In this document: positions 33,744-42,653 of the stretch, in pieces
Numbering within the stretch: position 1 is the stretch's first letter
How the letters are laid out: each line of letters opens with the position of its first letter
NCBI GenBank assembly: GCA_015232575.1
Contig: JADFZL010000015.1
Span: 120,131 to 184,130 of the forward strand
Length of the DNA: 64,000 nucleotides
Origin: Candidatus Rifleibacteriota bacterium
GTDB taxonomy: Bacteria; Muiribacteriota; Ozemobacteria; Ozemobacterales; Ozemobacteraceae
Direction of reading: 5' to 3'
Notes under the pieces: model-generated
The model's database searches: none
What the model saw: only the letters and a program-made list of their open reading frames with translations
What the model was told of the DNA's origin: nothing
Made by a program: the position numbers and the translations under genes

Positions 33744-35720
33744 TTATTGCTTTCCGGCTTCTTCAACTTCGTCGGGGAAATCATCGTGACATTTTACTGG
33801 AACAGTAAGGAGTGAATAGATCGAGAAAACGGTCATTCCGAGAACCGTAATCCAGGAAACTGTGATGAAAAGCAAACCATTTGTTTCAATGGGAAAAAGG
33901 CCCGGATATGATGCCATAAGAACAACAAGGGGACAGCAGTAAATTGCTGCTGGAATTAAATACGGCTCTTTTTCATCTTTTCCAAAGCGCACCCAGACAA
34001 GATGTACGAAAATAGCCGCTACAAGAAGCATAGCAAGACGGCAGCCCCAGATGTACGGTCGATCAGTCACAGGTACGTTCTGCATTGTAAGAATCGGCCA
34101 GCCATCCTGAACACCCCATGCGAAAATAAGCAGAGTAATGTACAGCGGAGTTACATATTTGATAATGTAATAAAATATTCTGGGAATTTCTATGTCTGCG
34201 CCCTTGTGCATTTCTTTCCATGAATCTTCTGAATCCTTAAGCCACATGAAATAGACTATTTCAATGAATGCAAAGATAACCAGGCCGAATGTCCCTGCCC
34301 AGTAATCCATTTCGTCAAGGAAACCATTCTTAAAAAATAATACAACAGCGCAACCAAATATAAACTGCCCAAACATAACAGTTATTGTAGCTTTTGAATG
34401 TTTCCAGCCCAGTTCGTCTTTAAGGTAGGCAATTGCAGGAAGCAGCAGAGCGACTGAAGAAGTTATTCCTGCAATGAAAAGAAGACCGAACCAGATGGTT
34501 CCGAAAAAGGTTCCAAACTGAATCTGATTGAATATCATCGGCATTGACTGGAAGCCAAGATCGAATGCCCCAGATCTTGCAATCTCTTTTGTCATTTCTG
34601 GTCCAAAATAAGCTACTGCAGCAGGAATCGCAATTGATCCACCGAGAATAACCTCTGCGAATTCGTTTAATGAAGAAGTTGAAATACCAGTCAGAGCGAT
34701 ATCATCTTTATCAGAAAGGTAACTGGCATAAGTATGAATTGCTCCTGACCCGACAGATAGTGTGAAAAATATCTGTCCGGCGGCTGCAAGCCAGACACTT
34801 GCACATGTTAACTGTGAAAAATCAGGGCTCCAGAGAAAACTCATTCCGTCGGCAACGCTGAATTTGCTTCCTGCAGGTTGCCCAAGAGTAAGAACCCTTA
34901 TAGCAAGTATTATTGCAAATCCAAATAAAATTGGCATTCCAATTTTTCCGAGTTTTTCTATTCCGCCTGAGACACCCTTATAAACAAAAAAGAAATTGGC
35001 AAGAAAGGTTATAAAAAAGAATAAATATGCAACGTTGCGTCCGTTGAAGTATTTTCCCTTGACAGAAACCTCAATGTATGGGCAATCTGCGGGGTTAAGT
35101 TTGTGATTCGCCAAATCCCATTTTCCGTGTTTATCAGGGTCATATATTATTTCTTTTGGAATATCTTTTGTCTCAAAAGAATTGCGGATTTTTTCGATTT
35201 GTTCGGGAGGGGTGTTCTTCAGAAGTTTTGCTGAGGGAGTAATGCTGTGATATTCGCGGAAAAATCTTGTCATTTCGACTCTTTTTTCTGCAAGATCTTT
35301 TCCTTCAATATTCTGATAGGCACCAGTCATTGAAAAATAGCTGAAGGAAAGTGTCCAGGATTCAATGTAATTGTAGTAAATAACCATGAAAAGAGGCAGA
35401 ATTATTCCCAGAACACCAAAATATTTTCCCCAGCGCCCTTTTACAAGCTTATGAAACATTCCGGGAGTTGTACCATGACCTTTTACTCCACCAAATCTGC
35501 CAATGCCCCATTCAACCCACATAAGCGGTATACCGAGAAGCAAAAATGCACAAAAATATGGAATCATGAAAGCGCCACCGCCATTTGCGGCTGCTTTTGC
35601 AGGAAACCTTAAAAAATTCCCCAATCCAACGGCATTTCCAGCCATTGCAAGGATAAGCCCAATTCTTGAACCCCAGTGCTCTCGCTTTTGCGGGGTACTC
35701 TCTGCTTTTATGTCTGTCAT
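33744..35720 (-). CDS. Neurotransmitter:sodium symporter (NSS/SNF) family transporter
   Basis: 658 residues with about 12 transmembrane helices. The first helix carries the sodium-site signature GNAVGLGNFLRFP, followed by GGGAFMIPYF, as in LeuT-like transporters. Such proteins take up amino acids or related solutes with Na+. The 658-residue length is longer than LeuT (about 510) because of a soluble insertion between about residues 140 and 220 (KDLAEKRVEMTRFFREYHSI and onward). ATG at 35720 has an AGG ribosome site. A bidirectional terminator separates it from HU. The substrate cannot be read from the sequence. Confidence 0.9.
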   Translation of the reverse strand: MTDIKAESTPQKREHWGSRIGLILAMAGNAVGLGNFLRFPAKAAANGGGAFMIPYFCAFLLLGIPLMWVEWGIGRFGGVKGHGTTPGMFHKLVKGRWGKYFGVLGIILPLFMVIYYNYIESWTLSFSYFSMTGAYQNIEGKDLAEKRVEMTRFFREYHSITPSAKLLKNTPPEQIEKIRNSFETKDIPKEIIYDPDKHGKWDLANHKLNPADCPYIEVSVKGKYFNGRNVAYLFFFITFLANFFFVYKGVSGGIEKLGKIGMPILFGFAIILAIRVLTLGQPAGSKFSVADGMSFLWSPDFSQLTCASVWLAAAGQIFFTLSVGSGAIHTYASYLSDKDDIALTGISTSSLNEFAEVILGGSIAIPAAVAYFGPEMTKEIARSGAFDLGFQSMPMIFNQIQFGTFFGTIWFGLLFIAGITSSVALLLPAIAYLKDELGWKHSKATITVMFGQFIFGCAVVLFFKNGFLDEMDYWAGTFGLVIFAFIEIVYFMWLKDSEDSWKEMHKGADIEIPRIFYYIIKYVTPLYITLLIFAWGVQDGWPILTMQNVPVTDRPYIWGCRLAMLLVAAIFVHLVWVRFGKDEKEPYLIPAAIYCCPLVVLMASYPGLFPIETNGLLFITVSWITVLGMTVFSIYSLLTVPVKCHDDFPDEVEEAGKQ

Positions 35721-35784
35721 TTCCTAACCTCTATAAGATAAAATTTTGCAGGTAATATTACCATATAATGATTCAGATAAAAAG

Positions 35785-35817
35785 CAAAAAAAAGACCCCA
35801 TCAAGGGGTCTTTTTTT
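35785..35817. terminator. Bidirectional intrinsic terminator after HU
   Basis: AGACCCC (35793-35799) pairs with GGGGTCT (35805-35811) around a five-base loop. An A-run precedes it and a T-run follows, so it can end transcription in either direction. On the minus strand it terminates the HU transcript. Confidence 0.92.
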
Positions 35818-35833
35818 CATTGCTTAAAAGCGA

Positions 35834-36115
35834 TTACTTGGCTTTAGCGACGATTTCCTTAAGTTCTTTGCCGGGCTTGAATTTTACAACTTTTTTTGCT
35901 GGAATATTGATCGGCTTTTTAGACTGAGGATTTACGCCCTTTCTTGCAGCGCGTTTGGCAACTTCAAAAGAACCGAAGCCTATTAGCTGAATTTTGGTGC
36001 CTTTTTTGAGTGAATCTTTAAAAGTGTCGAGCATTACTTCGAGTGCCTTCTGTGCTGAAGCCTGGTTCATTTTTGCCTTTGTGGCGATTGCCTTTACGAG
36101 ATCTGCTTTGTTCAT
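35834..36115 (-). CDS. hup: HU-family DNA-binding protein
   Basis: 93 residues, the full HU length. The sequence runs MNKADLVKAIATKAKMNQAS, then a dimerisation core, IQLIGFGSFEVAKRAARKG (about 42-60) and the DNA-binding arm GVNPQSKKPINIPAKK. HU bends DNA and compacts the nucleoid. It has its own near-consensus promoter and terminator, so it is monocistronic. AGGAG lies seven bases before the ATG. Confidence 0.96.
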   Translation of the reverse strand: MNKADLVKAIATKAKMNQASAQKALEVMLDTFKDSLKKGTKIQLIGFGSFEVAKRAARKGVNPQSKKPINIPAKKVVKFKPGKELKEIVAKAK

Positions 36116-36157
36116 CTCTGAACTCCTTTTGTAAATTTGTTTTATAAGGGTATAGTG

Positions 36158-36187
36158 ATTATAAAAGCGATTAACAGGTTATGTCAA
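36158..36187 (-). promoter_or_regulatory. HU gene promoter
   Basis: On the minus strand TTGACA (36187-36182) and TATAAT (36163-36158) are both perfect and are separated by 18 bases, about 42 bases before the HU start. Confidence 0.85.
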
Positions 36188-36251
36188 GTAGCTAATTAAA
36201 AAAAATCAAAAAAAGTGCAATATTTTTAATATTTCTATGTCACAGAAAATG

Positions 36252-36275
36252 AAAAAATCGCTCGAGAGAGCGATT
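36252..36275 (-). terminator. Intrinsic terminator of the 36370-36921 gene
   Basis: AATCGCTC (36256-36263) pairs with GAGCGATT (36268-36275) around GAGA. On the minus strand a run of T (36257-36252) follows the stem, about 95 bases past the stop of the gene. Confidence 0.8.
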
Positions 36276-36369
36276 AATTCAAATGTTTATATGAAATGTA
36301 CTATAAAATCATTTTTACACTTTTTTTCGAAGACAATCAGTCTTTTCGCCTGTCCGGAGTCGTGTACAA

Positions 36370-36921
36370 TTATTTTGAAGAATATGCCTTTTTCCATAAT
36401 TCCTGATATTGAGCCTGCGAAAGTGTAATATCACTGTAAATATCACTTAACCAATTCATGCTTCCATCTGCCTGTTTAACCCATTTTCCAAGAGTAAGGT
36501 CAAGCATTCGACCTTTCCATTCAACAGGCTTGATATTCCATCGCTTGTTTCGTTCAACATTCTTTCTCTCTTCGTTTTCAATCTGATTCATCAGAAAGCG
36601 AAGATCATTGCGCTTATCCTGAACTATTTTGTATCGTGTTTTTGCCCCAAGACGTACAAGCATTCCATGCTCAATTGATGCAACGCGGGGGGCAAGTTTC
36701 TCAGCAAGTGGTTGGGAATTCAGTATCTTCTCAGAAAGAGCATTTTCCTGGCGCAGAAGATTTGAATCAAATTTCAGAGATTCATTTGTATCGCTGCTGG
36801 AAGTTTTTGAATAGCTGCCGGAAAGCTTGAGATAGTCTTCCAGGGGAGATGGAGGTACAGCAGAGGCTGGAAATAAATTCAGACCTGACAATAATATGAT
36901 AACTACCAAAATCTTTTTCAT
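36370..36921 (-). CDS. Small exported protein of unknown function
   Basis: 183 residues. A clear signal peptide (about 1-21, ending SAVP) is followed by a polar Ser/Asn-rich stretch and a helical region (ENALSEKILNSQPLAEKLAPR). The second half has WNIKPVEWKGRMLDLTLGKW and a Trp-rich end. I do not recognise the family. GGAGAAATATA precedes the ATG. It has its own terminator and is not in an operon. A role in the envelope is likely from the signal peptide alone. Confidence 0.75.
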   Translation of the reverse strand: MKKILVVIILLSGLNLFPASAVPPSPLEDYLKLSGSYSKTSSSDTNESLKFDSNLLRQENALSEKILNSQPLAEKLAPRVASIEHGMLVRLGAKTRYKIVQDKRNDLRFLMNQIENEERKNVERNKRWNIKPVEWKGRMLDLTLGKWVKQADGSMNWLSDIYSDITLSQAQYQELWKKAYSSK

Positions 36922-37381
36922 TATATTTCTCCATTAACAAACTTTTATAGCTTTCTCATGCAATGTCCAAAAACAAAAAAATCACAGATAGTTCTTAATA
37001 CAATTACACCATATTTTAACTCTAACAGCTAATAGTACTTTCGTCAATATTATCACCTAAGTTTTGCATTTGATCTCAATTAAAACCCCAATAATCGACT
37101 TATTAATCTGTAAATGCGGACTGGAGAATTTTTGCATTAGTTGCTTACAAAATTTACTCTCACTCAATAATCCAAAATCCAAAATCTATAAAGCTTGAAA
37201 ATCTGCGCAATCTGCGTAATCTGCGGACAAAAATCTTTTCTTTTCTTGTCTTTTTCTTTTCTTGTCTTTGAAAGAAGTTATTGGGAAATACCTTTTTTCA
37301 AATATTTCCTCTTTGTGACGTGAATAAGTTTGCCGATATCTGATTAGGTATTTAATAGAAATTTTCAGAAAAGCGGCATAC
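36922..37381. other. Long AT-rich intergenic region with a family B repeat
   Basis: 460 bases between divergent genes. It includes a low-complexity word CCAAAATCCAAAATC near 37172-37186, a family B repeat at 37199-37230 and a TC-rich run (TTTTCTTTTCTTGTC) at about 37234-37270. I find no promoter with confidence and no RNA structure. A minus-strand open frame at 37186-37401 reads the repeat as SADYADCADF and is not a gene. Confidence 0.55.
37199..37230. repeat. Dispersed ATCTGCG repeat, family B, copy 2
   Basis: AAATCTGCGCAATCTGCGTA continues to TCTGCGGACAA at 37230. It is nearly the same as 24658-24688. Confidence 0.75.
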
Positions 37382-39697
37382 ATGAGGCAAAAACAAAACA
37401 ATAGTTGTTTTAATTCACGCTTTTATATGGTGATGTTCATTTTTGTCTGTATAATATTTTCCGGTAAAGTATATGGACAGGACGCACCTGCATCTGCATT
37501 TCAGGATCTTCCAAAAGATCACTGGGCTTATCAGGATGTTGATTATCTTGTGAAGCAGGGTTATATGGAAGGTTTTCCGGATGGAACGTTCAAGGGCAGG
37601 AAAATTATTACCCGCTACGATGTTGCCCTGATTATTGGCAGAATGCTTAAAAGGCTTGATGAAAAAAGCCGTACTTCGAACGAATCTACTGAAAGTGAAA
37701 GAGCTTCACTTGCAAGACTGACCAAGGAATTCAAAGATGAGCTTGGTCTTTTAGGCGTTCGTGTAGATACTCTTGAACGGCGGATGAATGACAGTGAAAG
37801 CAAACTCAAAAATCTTGAAAACACACTTCCGAAAGTACGGGTTTCTGGATATTATCGTGGGCATGGATTATTTCTGTCGGACCCCCGAACTGTTCTTCGC
37901 AATGAATATGGTGATAAATCAACTTACCAGGACCCGGGCGCTACACTGATCAGACAGAGATATTATATACAATTCACTGGAAAACCGCTGGGTGAAAGAA
38001 TTGAAAGTTTTCTTGAATTGCAAGGGTACATTTATGGAAAGACTTTTAACAAACTAATCTATAACGATATTGGAAAAAATAATGGTGCCAATCCATTTGA
38101 CAAAATTGATGACTATGTTACCAAGATTCAAAATGACAGAGACGTAGAAGTAAGTAAGATTCATTTTGTTTCAAACGCCCAGTCAATGAAAGTACGCTAT
38201 TTTGCAAATGAATCTGTCACTGGAATCAATGATCCGATGAACATACTCACAGAAGACACAGACATTGTTAACCCGTATCACGGCCTTGAAGTCAGCGGCT
38301 CAGGTGGTGGGGTAACCTATCAGGGATCTTTGCTGAAGATAGAAGAAAATAAAGGACCATCTGACCTGAAAGAAATGATAGCCGGGCGTCTTGTATGGAA
38401 GCTTCCTTCCAAATTCAGTCCGGATTCTCTTTCGATTGGTACAAGTTTTGCCGAAAAAATTAATGATTATAAGATTCGCGGAAACTCAAACACTGTAAGA
38501 GGTGTTGATGTTAGCTATACAACTGAAAGAGCCGGAAAAATTCAGGCAACAGCAGAATTTCTCAGTAGTGATGACTATCATCAGGATACACGTGACAAAA
38601 AAACAAGAAGTCTTGGAGATGAAGGAACTAAATTTGATGTAAGTATCCAAAATGGTGGATTCACCGGCACTGTAAAACATTACGATTATGGCAAGGAATT
38701 TCGTGCTCTTATGGCTCCGATATGGGCTTTTGATATCGGTGATGGCGAAGGATATCCGTATGGTCCCTCATATAAGGAAAATTATGGTCATGATGGCTTT
38801 TATGGAGAAAAGTTGACACGTTTTTCTGCAGGTTATGACTTTGGCAACAAGCTTTTCTCAATAGCTAAAAACCTTTCAATGGAAGCGACATGGCTTTCAA
38901 AGACCTGGGAAGTCGATCAGAATGCTCCTCAACCAACCGATGGATATTCGGGACGCAAATTTAACTATCAGTTGATTTCAGATTTTACAGACAGTACAAC
39001 TTTGAAATATGATTTTGAGGAAAAATATGATGCCTTGAGCGATGAACAGGGTACAATGCAGAATACCCTTGAACTTAATCTCAGACTAAATGATTCAGTT
39101 TCCACAAAAGGAAAAGTTTTTGTACTTACCGATAATGATGATACTGATACAGTTGGTGATACAACGTATAAATATAATGAGCGAGTTGGATATTTTGAAA
39201 TTAACTCAAATATTAATCCGAGAGTTTTTGCAAAGGGAAGTGTTGAACACTCTGTTGAATGGGTTAATGCACCCCAGGAAGGAATTAGAATCGATTATAT
39301 CGGAGAATCAACTTATAATTTGACACCTTCAACAAGTATTACCGGTGGTGTTCAGCATGTAGACTATGAGAGCCGCAATGAAAAGGGAAAATGCACTCTT
39401 GCAAATGCAGTTCTGGCAGAATTGAAAAAGAATTTTACCAAGAAATTCCGGGGTAGAGCCTTTTATAGAAGAGGTGTAATTGATTTCAAAGATGGACTTA
39501 CTGACTCAGTTGATAGAGAAAGCATGTTTGGCGAGGTTATCTACGAAGTAAGCAAAGATGCAAGTTTGAAGTTGAGATATGGGTATGACTTTCCAGATCT
39601 TGGCCGCTGGGATATCTCTACTTACGAAAATGGCAGAGGCAATAAAGATATGAGTACAATGAAAATGTTTCTGTTTGAAGCAAAGGCAAGTTTCTAA
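37382..39697 (+). CDS. SLH-domain outer-membrane porin
   Basis: 771 residues. A signal peptide (about 1-32) leads to one S-layer homology domain (about 40-90: FQDLPKDHWAYQDVDYLVKQ, GFPDGTFKG). A coiled coil (about 92-145) follows, then a long beta-barrel region with alternating polar and aromatic residues ending in a terminal phenylalanine (FLFEAKASF). This is the architecture of SLH porins (OprB/SlpM-type) of diderm lineages that lack an OprF-Pal system: the SLH domain grips peptidoglycan-linked polymer and the barrel forms a pore. An alternative start at 37427 would shorten the leader. Confidence 0.85.
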   Translation: MRQKQNNSCFNSRFYMVMFIFVCIIFSGKVYGQDAPASAFQDLPKDHWAYQDVDYLVKQGYMEGFPDGTFKGRKIITRYDVALIIGRMLKRLDEKSRTSNESTESERASLARLTKEFKDELGLLGVRVDTLERRMNDSESKLKNLENTLPKVRVSGYYRGHGLFLSDPRTVLRNEYGDKSTYQDPGATLIRQRYYIQFTGKPLGERIESFLELQGYIYGKTFNKLIYNDIGKNNGANPFDKIDDYVTKIQNDRDVEVSKIHFVSNAQSMKVRYFANESVTGINDPMNILTEDTDIVNPYHGLEVSGSGGGVTYQGSLLKIEENKGPSDLKEMIAGRLVWKLPSKFSPDSLSIGTSFAEKINDYKIRGNSNTVRGVDVSYTTERAGKIQATAEFLSSDDYHQDTRDKKTRSLGDEGTKFDVSIQNGGFTGTVKHYDYGKEFRALMAPIWAFDIGDGEGYPYGPSYKENYGHDGFYGEKLTRFSAGYDFGNKLFSIAKNLSMEATWLSKTWEVDQNAPQPTDGYSGRKFNYQLISDFTDSTTLKYDFEEKYDALSDEQGTMQNTLELNLRLNDSVSTKGKVFVLTDNDDTDTVGDTTYKYNERVGYFEINSNINPRVFAKGSVEHSVEWVNAPQEGIRIDYIGESTYNLTPSTSITGGVQHVDYESRNEKGKCTLANAVLAELKKNFTKKFRGRAFYRRGVIDFKDGLTDSVDRESMFGEVIYEVSKDASLKLRYGYDFPDLGRWDISTYENGRGNKDMSTMKMFLFEAKASF

Positions 39698-39752
39698 AAC
39701 TATTTTGAAACAATTATAAAAAAGAAAGTTTACATAAGGTTGGTTAGTTACA

Positions 39753-40922
39753 ATGCGAAGAAAAAAGCTATTACTTTTTGTAATTTCCGGATTATTTTCT
39801 CTGATATTTTCTACCGGATGCATCCAGGAAGCACTGGTTATTCCAGTAGCAACGGTGACTGGAAAGGTTATCGTTCCGGCCGCTAAAGTTGCGCTGGGAG
39901 TACACATAACGGTTGCAGGCGATACAAATAAGTCATGTTATGTGAATGAATACGGAGATTATAAGCTTGAATTCAACAAAACTGGTCGCTATCTTCTGAT
40001 AGCACGTGGACGGGACTTTGATGTCGATTATGTCTGGGTTGATGCAGTTCTTGAAGAAACAGTAACTGCGACAGATTTTGTCCTGCCTGAAAAAATTGTT
40101 GGCGAAGGAAAATGGCTTGCAACTATTGTGGATTTTCCAAGTGCAACTGGTTTTGTAGTTAAAAGCCTTGATCCAAAATGGGCAACAGAAACATACAGAC
40201 TGTATGACGATGGAACCCATGATGACAAATATGCCGGAGATGGTATTTATGCGTTAAGACTTGCTAATCTTCCAACGGGTTCGCAACTTTATTCGATTGT
40301 CTGGAACGGCCCTGAAGGTGATAAAGAAGAAAAAGATCCTCATGCCGAGAACACCCGAAATGATAAATCCGAACTGATTATCAGAGAACCAGATATGAAA
40401 GTGGCTCGCGGAAAGGTTACCTCAACTCTGACAGGTGTTAATTATTCTGAAGTTGTTCTCGGAACAAAAGGTGGAGCCAGAAAGATTTTCCTTAACAGTG
40501 ATGGCACTTACTCCCTTCCAATGGAAGGAAATGGCCGTGAATATCTTGTTTTCCGGAGCTCAAATTTTAACATCAGAGCAATACCAGTTAATCTGAGTAC
40601 CATGCCCATTTATGATGTTCCTGATGTGGCGCTGGCACCTAAGGCTCCGGGGGAAGCAAAATTTGTTCTGGTAAAATCTGACTTTCAGGATGTCGGAAAC
40701 CCTTCAGTTGTAGCTGACTTTACCAGCTGGCAACCACAGGCGCTTTATGATGATGCAACTCATGGTGACGAAGTTGCAGGAGATGGCGTTTACACACTTG
40801 TTATTGCAAACGTATCACCGGGATATCATAAATATGCCTTCAACCTGACAACAACCAGCCAGGTAAGAGATCCATATCAGGAATCAGGCGACTCACAATA
40901 CTCAATTCTCCTGGTAAAATAA
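39753..40922 (+). CDS. Lipoprotein with duplicated carboxypeptidase-regulatory-like and E-set modules
   Basis: 389 residues with a lipobox LIFSTGC (Cys near 23). The rest is two copies of one unit. Each has a carboxypeptidase-regulatory-like beta domain (TGKVIVPAAKV ... YKLEFNKTGRYLLIARG; and ARGKVTSTLTGVN ... YSLPMEGNGREYLVFRS) followed by an immunoglobulin-like E-set module. The E-set copies share YRLYDDGTHDDKYAGDGIYA against ALYDDATHGDEVAGDGVYTL and end near DPHA and DPYQ, like CBM48-type modules that bind glycans. It follows the porin by 55 bases, so it is probably co-expressed. The ligand is unknown. Confidence 0.78.
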   Translation: MRRKKLLLFVISGLFSLIFSTGCIQEALVIPVATVTGKVIVPAAKVALGVHITVAGDTNKSCYVNEYGDYKLEFNKTGRYLLIARGRDFDVDYVWVDAVLEETVTATDFVLPEKIVGEGKWLATIVDFPSATGFVVKSLDPKWATETYRLYDDGTHDDKYAGDGIYALRLANLPTGSQLYSIVWNGPEGDKEEKDPHAENTRNDKSELIIREPDMKVARGKVTSTLTGVNYSEVVLGTKGGARKIFLNSDGTYSLPMEGNGREYLVFRSSNFNIRAIPVNLSTMPIYDVPDVALAPKAPGEAKFVLVKSDFQDVGNPSVVADFTSWQPQALYDDATHGDEVAGDGVYTLVIANVSPGYHKYAFNLTTTSQVRDPYQESGDSQYSILLVK

Positions 40923-40931
40923 CTTTAATCT

Positions 40932-40981
40932 TGCATACTATGATCTCAATTTTTACAGCAAATTGAGATCATATGTATGCA
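40932..40981. repeat. 20-bp inverted repeat downstream of the lipoprotein gene
   Basis: TGCATACTATGATCTCAATT and its continuation (40932-40952) pair with AAATTGAGATCATA plus GTATGCA (40960-40981), with one bulged base. It is followed by A residues rather than T, so it is not a standard terminator, though it could end the operon imperfectly. Confidence 0.6.
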
Positions 40982-41103
40982 AAAAAGTGAAAGTTGCTTT
41001 GCATATTTATTCAGTGAAAGCAATTGTAGTTACTGATTGAGAAAAATACATGTAAAAATCGACACTGCATGAAAATAGCCAATCGGTATGTGGAAATACG
41101 TAG

Positions 41104-41142
41104 ATCTTCGAAGGGTTATTTCTCTCTTCGGTCGAAATGACA
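41104..41142. repeat. Dispersed palindromic repeat, family A, copy 3 (partial)
   Basis: Only the right arm is intact: TTTCTCTCTTCGGTCGAAAT leads into GACA at 41142. The left arm is reduced to ATCTTCGAAGGG. Confidence 0.6.
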
Positions 41143-41273
41143 GCAAAATATCAAGCTATTGCCCCGAATTATTAAGCAGTTTCATAATATCTGCGAATTT
41201 GTTGTGTCTAAAAAGCACAAAGTTTATCGAACGCTGGGAGGTACGTAACCCATGCAGTTTAAGGAGCTAAGTA

Positions 41274-42572
41274 GTGAACGAAATTAGTAAAAAAATTCTG
41301 GTGCTGGTTGCGTATATTTTTGCTTTTGCTGGTGCAGCTTTTGCAGAAGATATAAGTGGTAATATTCTTGATATTGTTGATCCGTTGCTTGATGACCGAG
41401 GTCCTGGTTATTACCAATACCCGCTTGACAGGCGTATCAAGCGTGGAACTTATGACTTGAAGCGATTTTCAGTTCACAGAGATGGTGGTATGGTAGTTTT
41501 TACAATTCAGATGCGTGATTATATCATGACTTCATGGCCTGATGGTAAAGGTTATGGTGAAGAGCAGGGCTTTGTAGCATTGCTTGGAGATATTTATATT
41601 GACCTTGATGGCAGACCCGGTTCTGGATTTAACAAAGCGCTCCCGGGCCGATCACTGGAGTTCTCTGAAAATATGGGTTGGGAAAAAATGATCCTGATAA
41701 CTCCTCTTTCACAATACACGGTCTGGGATGAACTGAAATCAAAATCTGATGATGCGCTTCTGATAAAAATGATACCTGATATTATTACGCCTGATTATAT
41801 CGAAGTACAGCGAGATAAAATGATAATAAGAATTAATGCCCAGAGTATAGGTGATATGAATGAAGACTGCGGATTTCAATGCTTTATAATGGGTTTTTCG
41901 CCAGTAGTTTCGATGAACCAATTGTGGAATCGTGATGTTAGAGGTTTTGCTTCGACAAGTGATTTTGGTGGTGGTTGGGACACTCATGGTGACCCATGTG
42001 TGATAGATATGATCGTACCGGAAGGTCATGATCAGTATGAAATGTTGAAGCAATACAAGTCAGAGCCATTCCAGAATAATATCAGATTTGCATGCGTGCC
42101 ATTTGTCACGGATAAAATTAATAAAAAGAAAGAAATAAAAGTAATAAAGGCAACAAATGAAAGAAATGATTTTGATATGCCATTTATTAAGCCGCCAGAA
42201 GAAAAGCCTGTTGTAAAAAGAATTGAACCGGTAAAAGTTCCGGTAAGACCTGTAATAATTTCTGATAGACCTTCTATCACAGTAAAACCTGGAATTTCAG
42301 AAATATATGAAGAAGGCATGATACTGAACAAAACTCCTGTAAAGAAGCCTGCGATAAAAACAAGTTCAAAAGTCGAACCAGAAATAAAAATTATTACAGA
42401 AACCACAACAAAAGTCAAATTAAAAGCAAAGGAAAGAAAGCAGCAGACGATTATGCTTGAACCTGAAAACCCAATTGGAAATCTGCCTGGTAATAAAGAT
42501 GAATTTAAACCACTTGTAAAACCTGTAAAAAAGCAATCAGACGGGTTTGTTCCGATAAGAAAAAATGAATAG
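41274..42572 (+). CDS. Exported protein with a glucodextranase C-terminal-like domain
   Basis: 432 residues. A signal peptide (about 1-24) precedes a domain (about 28-260) that matches the glucodextranase C-terminal (DOMON-like) module: DIVDPLLDDRGPGYYQYPLD, KRGTYDLKRFSVHRDGGMVV, IYIDLDGRPGSGF, then DVRGFASTSDFGGG. Such modules bind sugars or anchor glycan enzymes. The C-terminal ~150 residues are Lys/Pro-rich and probably disordered (KPPEEKPVVKRIEPVKVPVR). GTG start at 41274 with AAGGAG seven bases upstream. Its neighbours suggest a surface polysaccharide role. Confidence 0.75.
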   Translation: MNEISKKILVLVAYIFAFAGAAFAEDISGNILDIVDPLLDDRGPGYYQYPLDRRIKRGTYDLKRFSVHRDGGMVVFTIQMRDYIMTSWPDGKGYGEEQGFVALLGDIYIDLDGRPGSGFNKALPGRSLEFSENMGWEKMILITPLSQYTVWDELKSKSDDALLIKMIPDIITPDYIEVQRDKMIIRINAQSIGDMNEDCGFQCFIMGFSPVVSMNQLWNRDVRGFASTSDFGGGWDTHGDPCVIDMIVPEGHDQYEMLKQYKSEPFQNNIRFACVPFVTDKINKKKEIKVIKATNERNDFDMPFIKPPEEKPVVKRIEPVKVPVRPVIISDRPSITVKPGISEIYEEGMILNKTPVKKPAIKTSSKVEPEIKIITETTTKVKLKAKERKQQTIMLEPENPIGNLPGNKDEFKPLVKPVKKQSDGFVPIRKNE

Positions 42573-42653
42573 AAATGTACAGCTGTTTCTGAAATATATT
42601 GATAATGAAATTAACGAAGTTTGCCGATTCAGGGTATACGGGAGGTTGTCTCC

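Larger units (their letters stand above)
40923..41273. other. Intergenic region with an inverted repeat and part of a family A repeat
   Basis: 351 bases on the plus strand between two surface-protein genes. It contains an inverted repeat at 40932-40981, a partial family A repeat at 41104-41142 and the ribosome site AAGGAG (41261-41266). I see no clear promoter. A GCTGGGAGGTACGTAACCCA segment just upstream of the start could pair locally, but it fits no riboswitch class I know. Confidence 0.5.

Noticed and set aside
37186..37401. Minus-strand 71-codon frame with SADYADCADF
   Set aside because: The translation is just the family B repeat read in frame, with no ribosome site.
41235..41265. Possible riboswitch before the glucodextranase-C-like gene
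   Set aside because: A short GCTGGGAGGTACGTAACCCA segment could fold, but it lacks the conserved bases of c-di-GMP or other classes.
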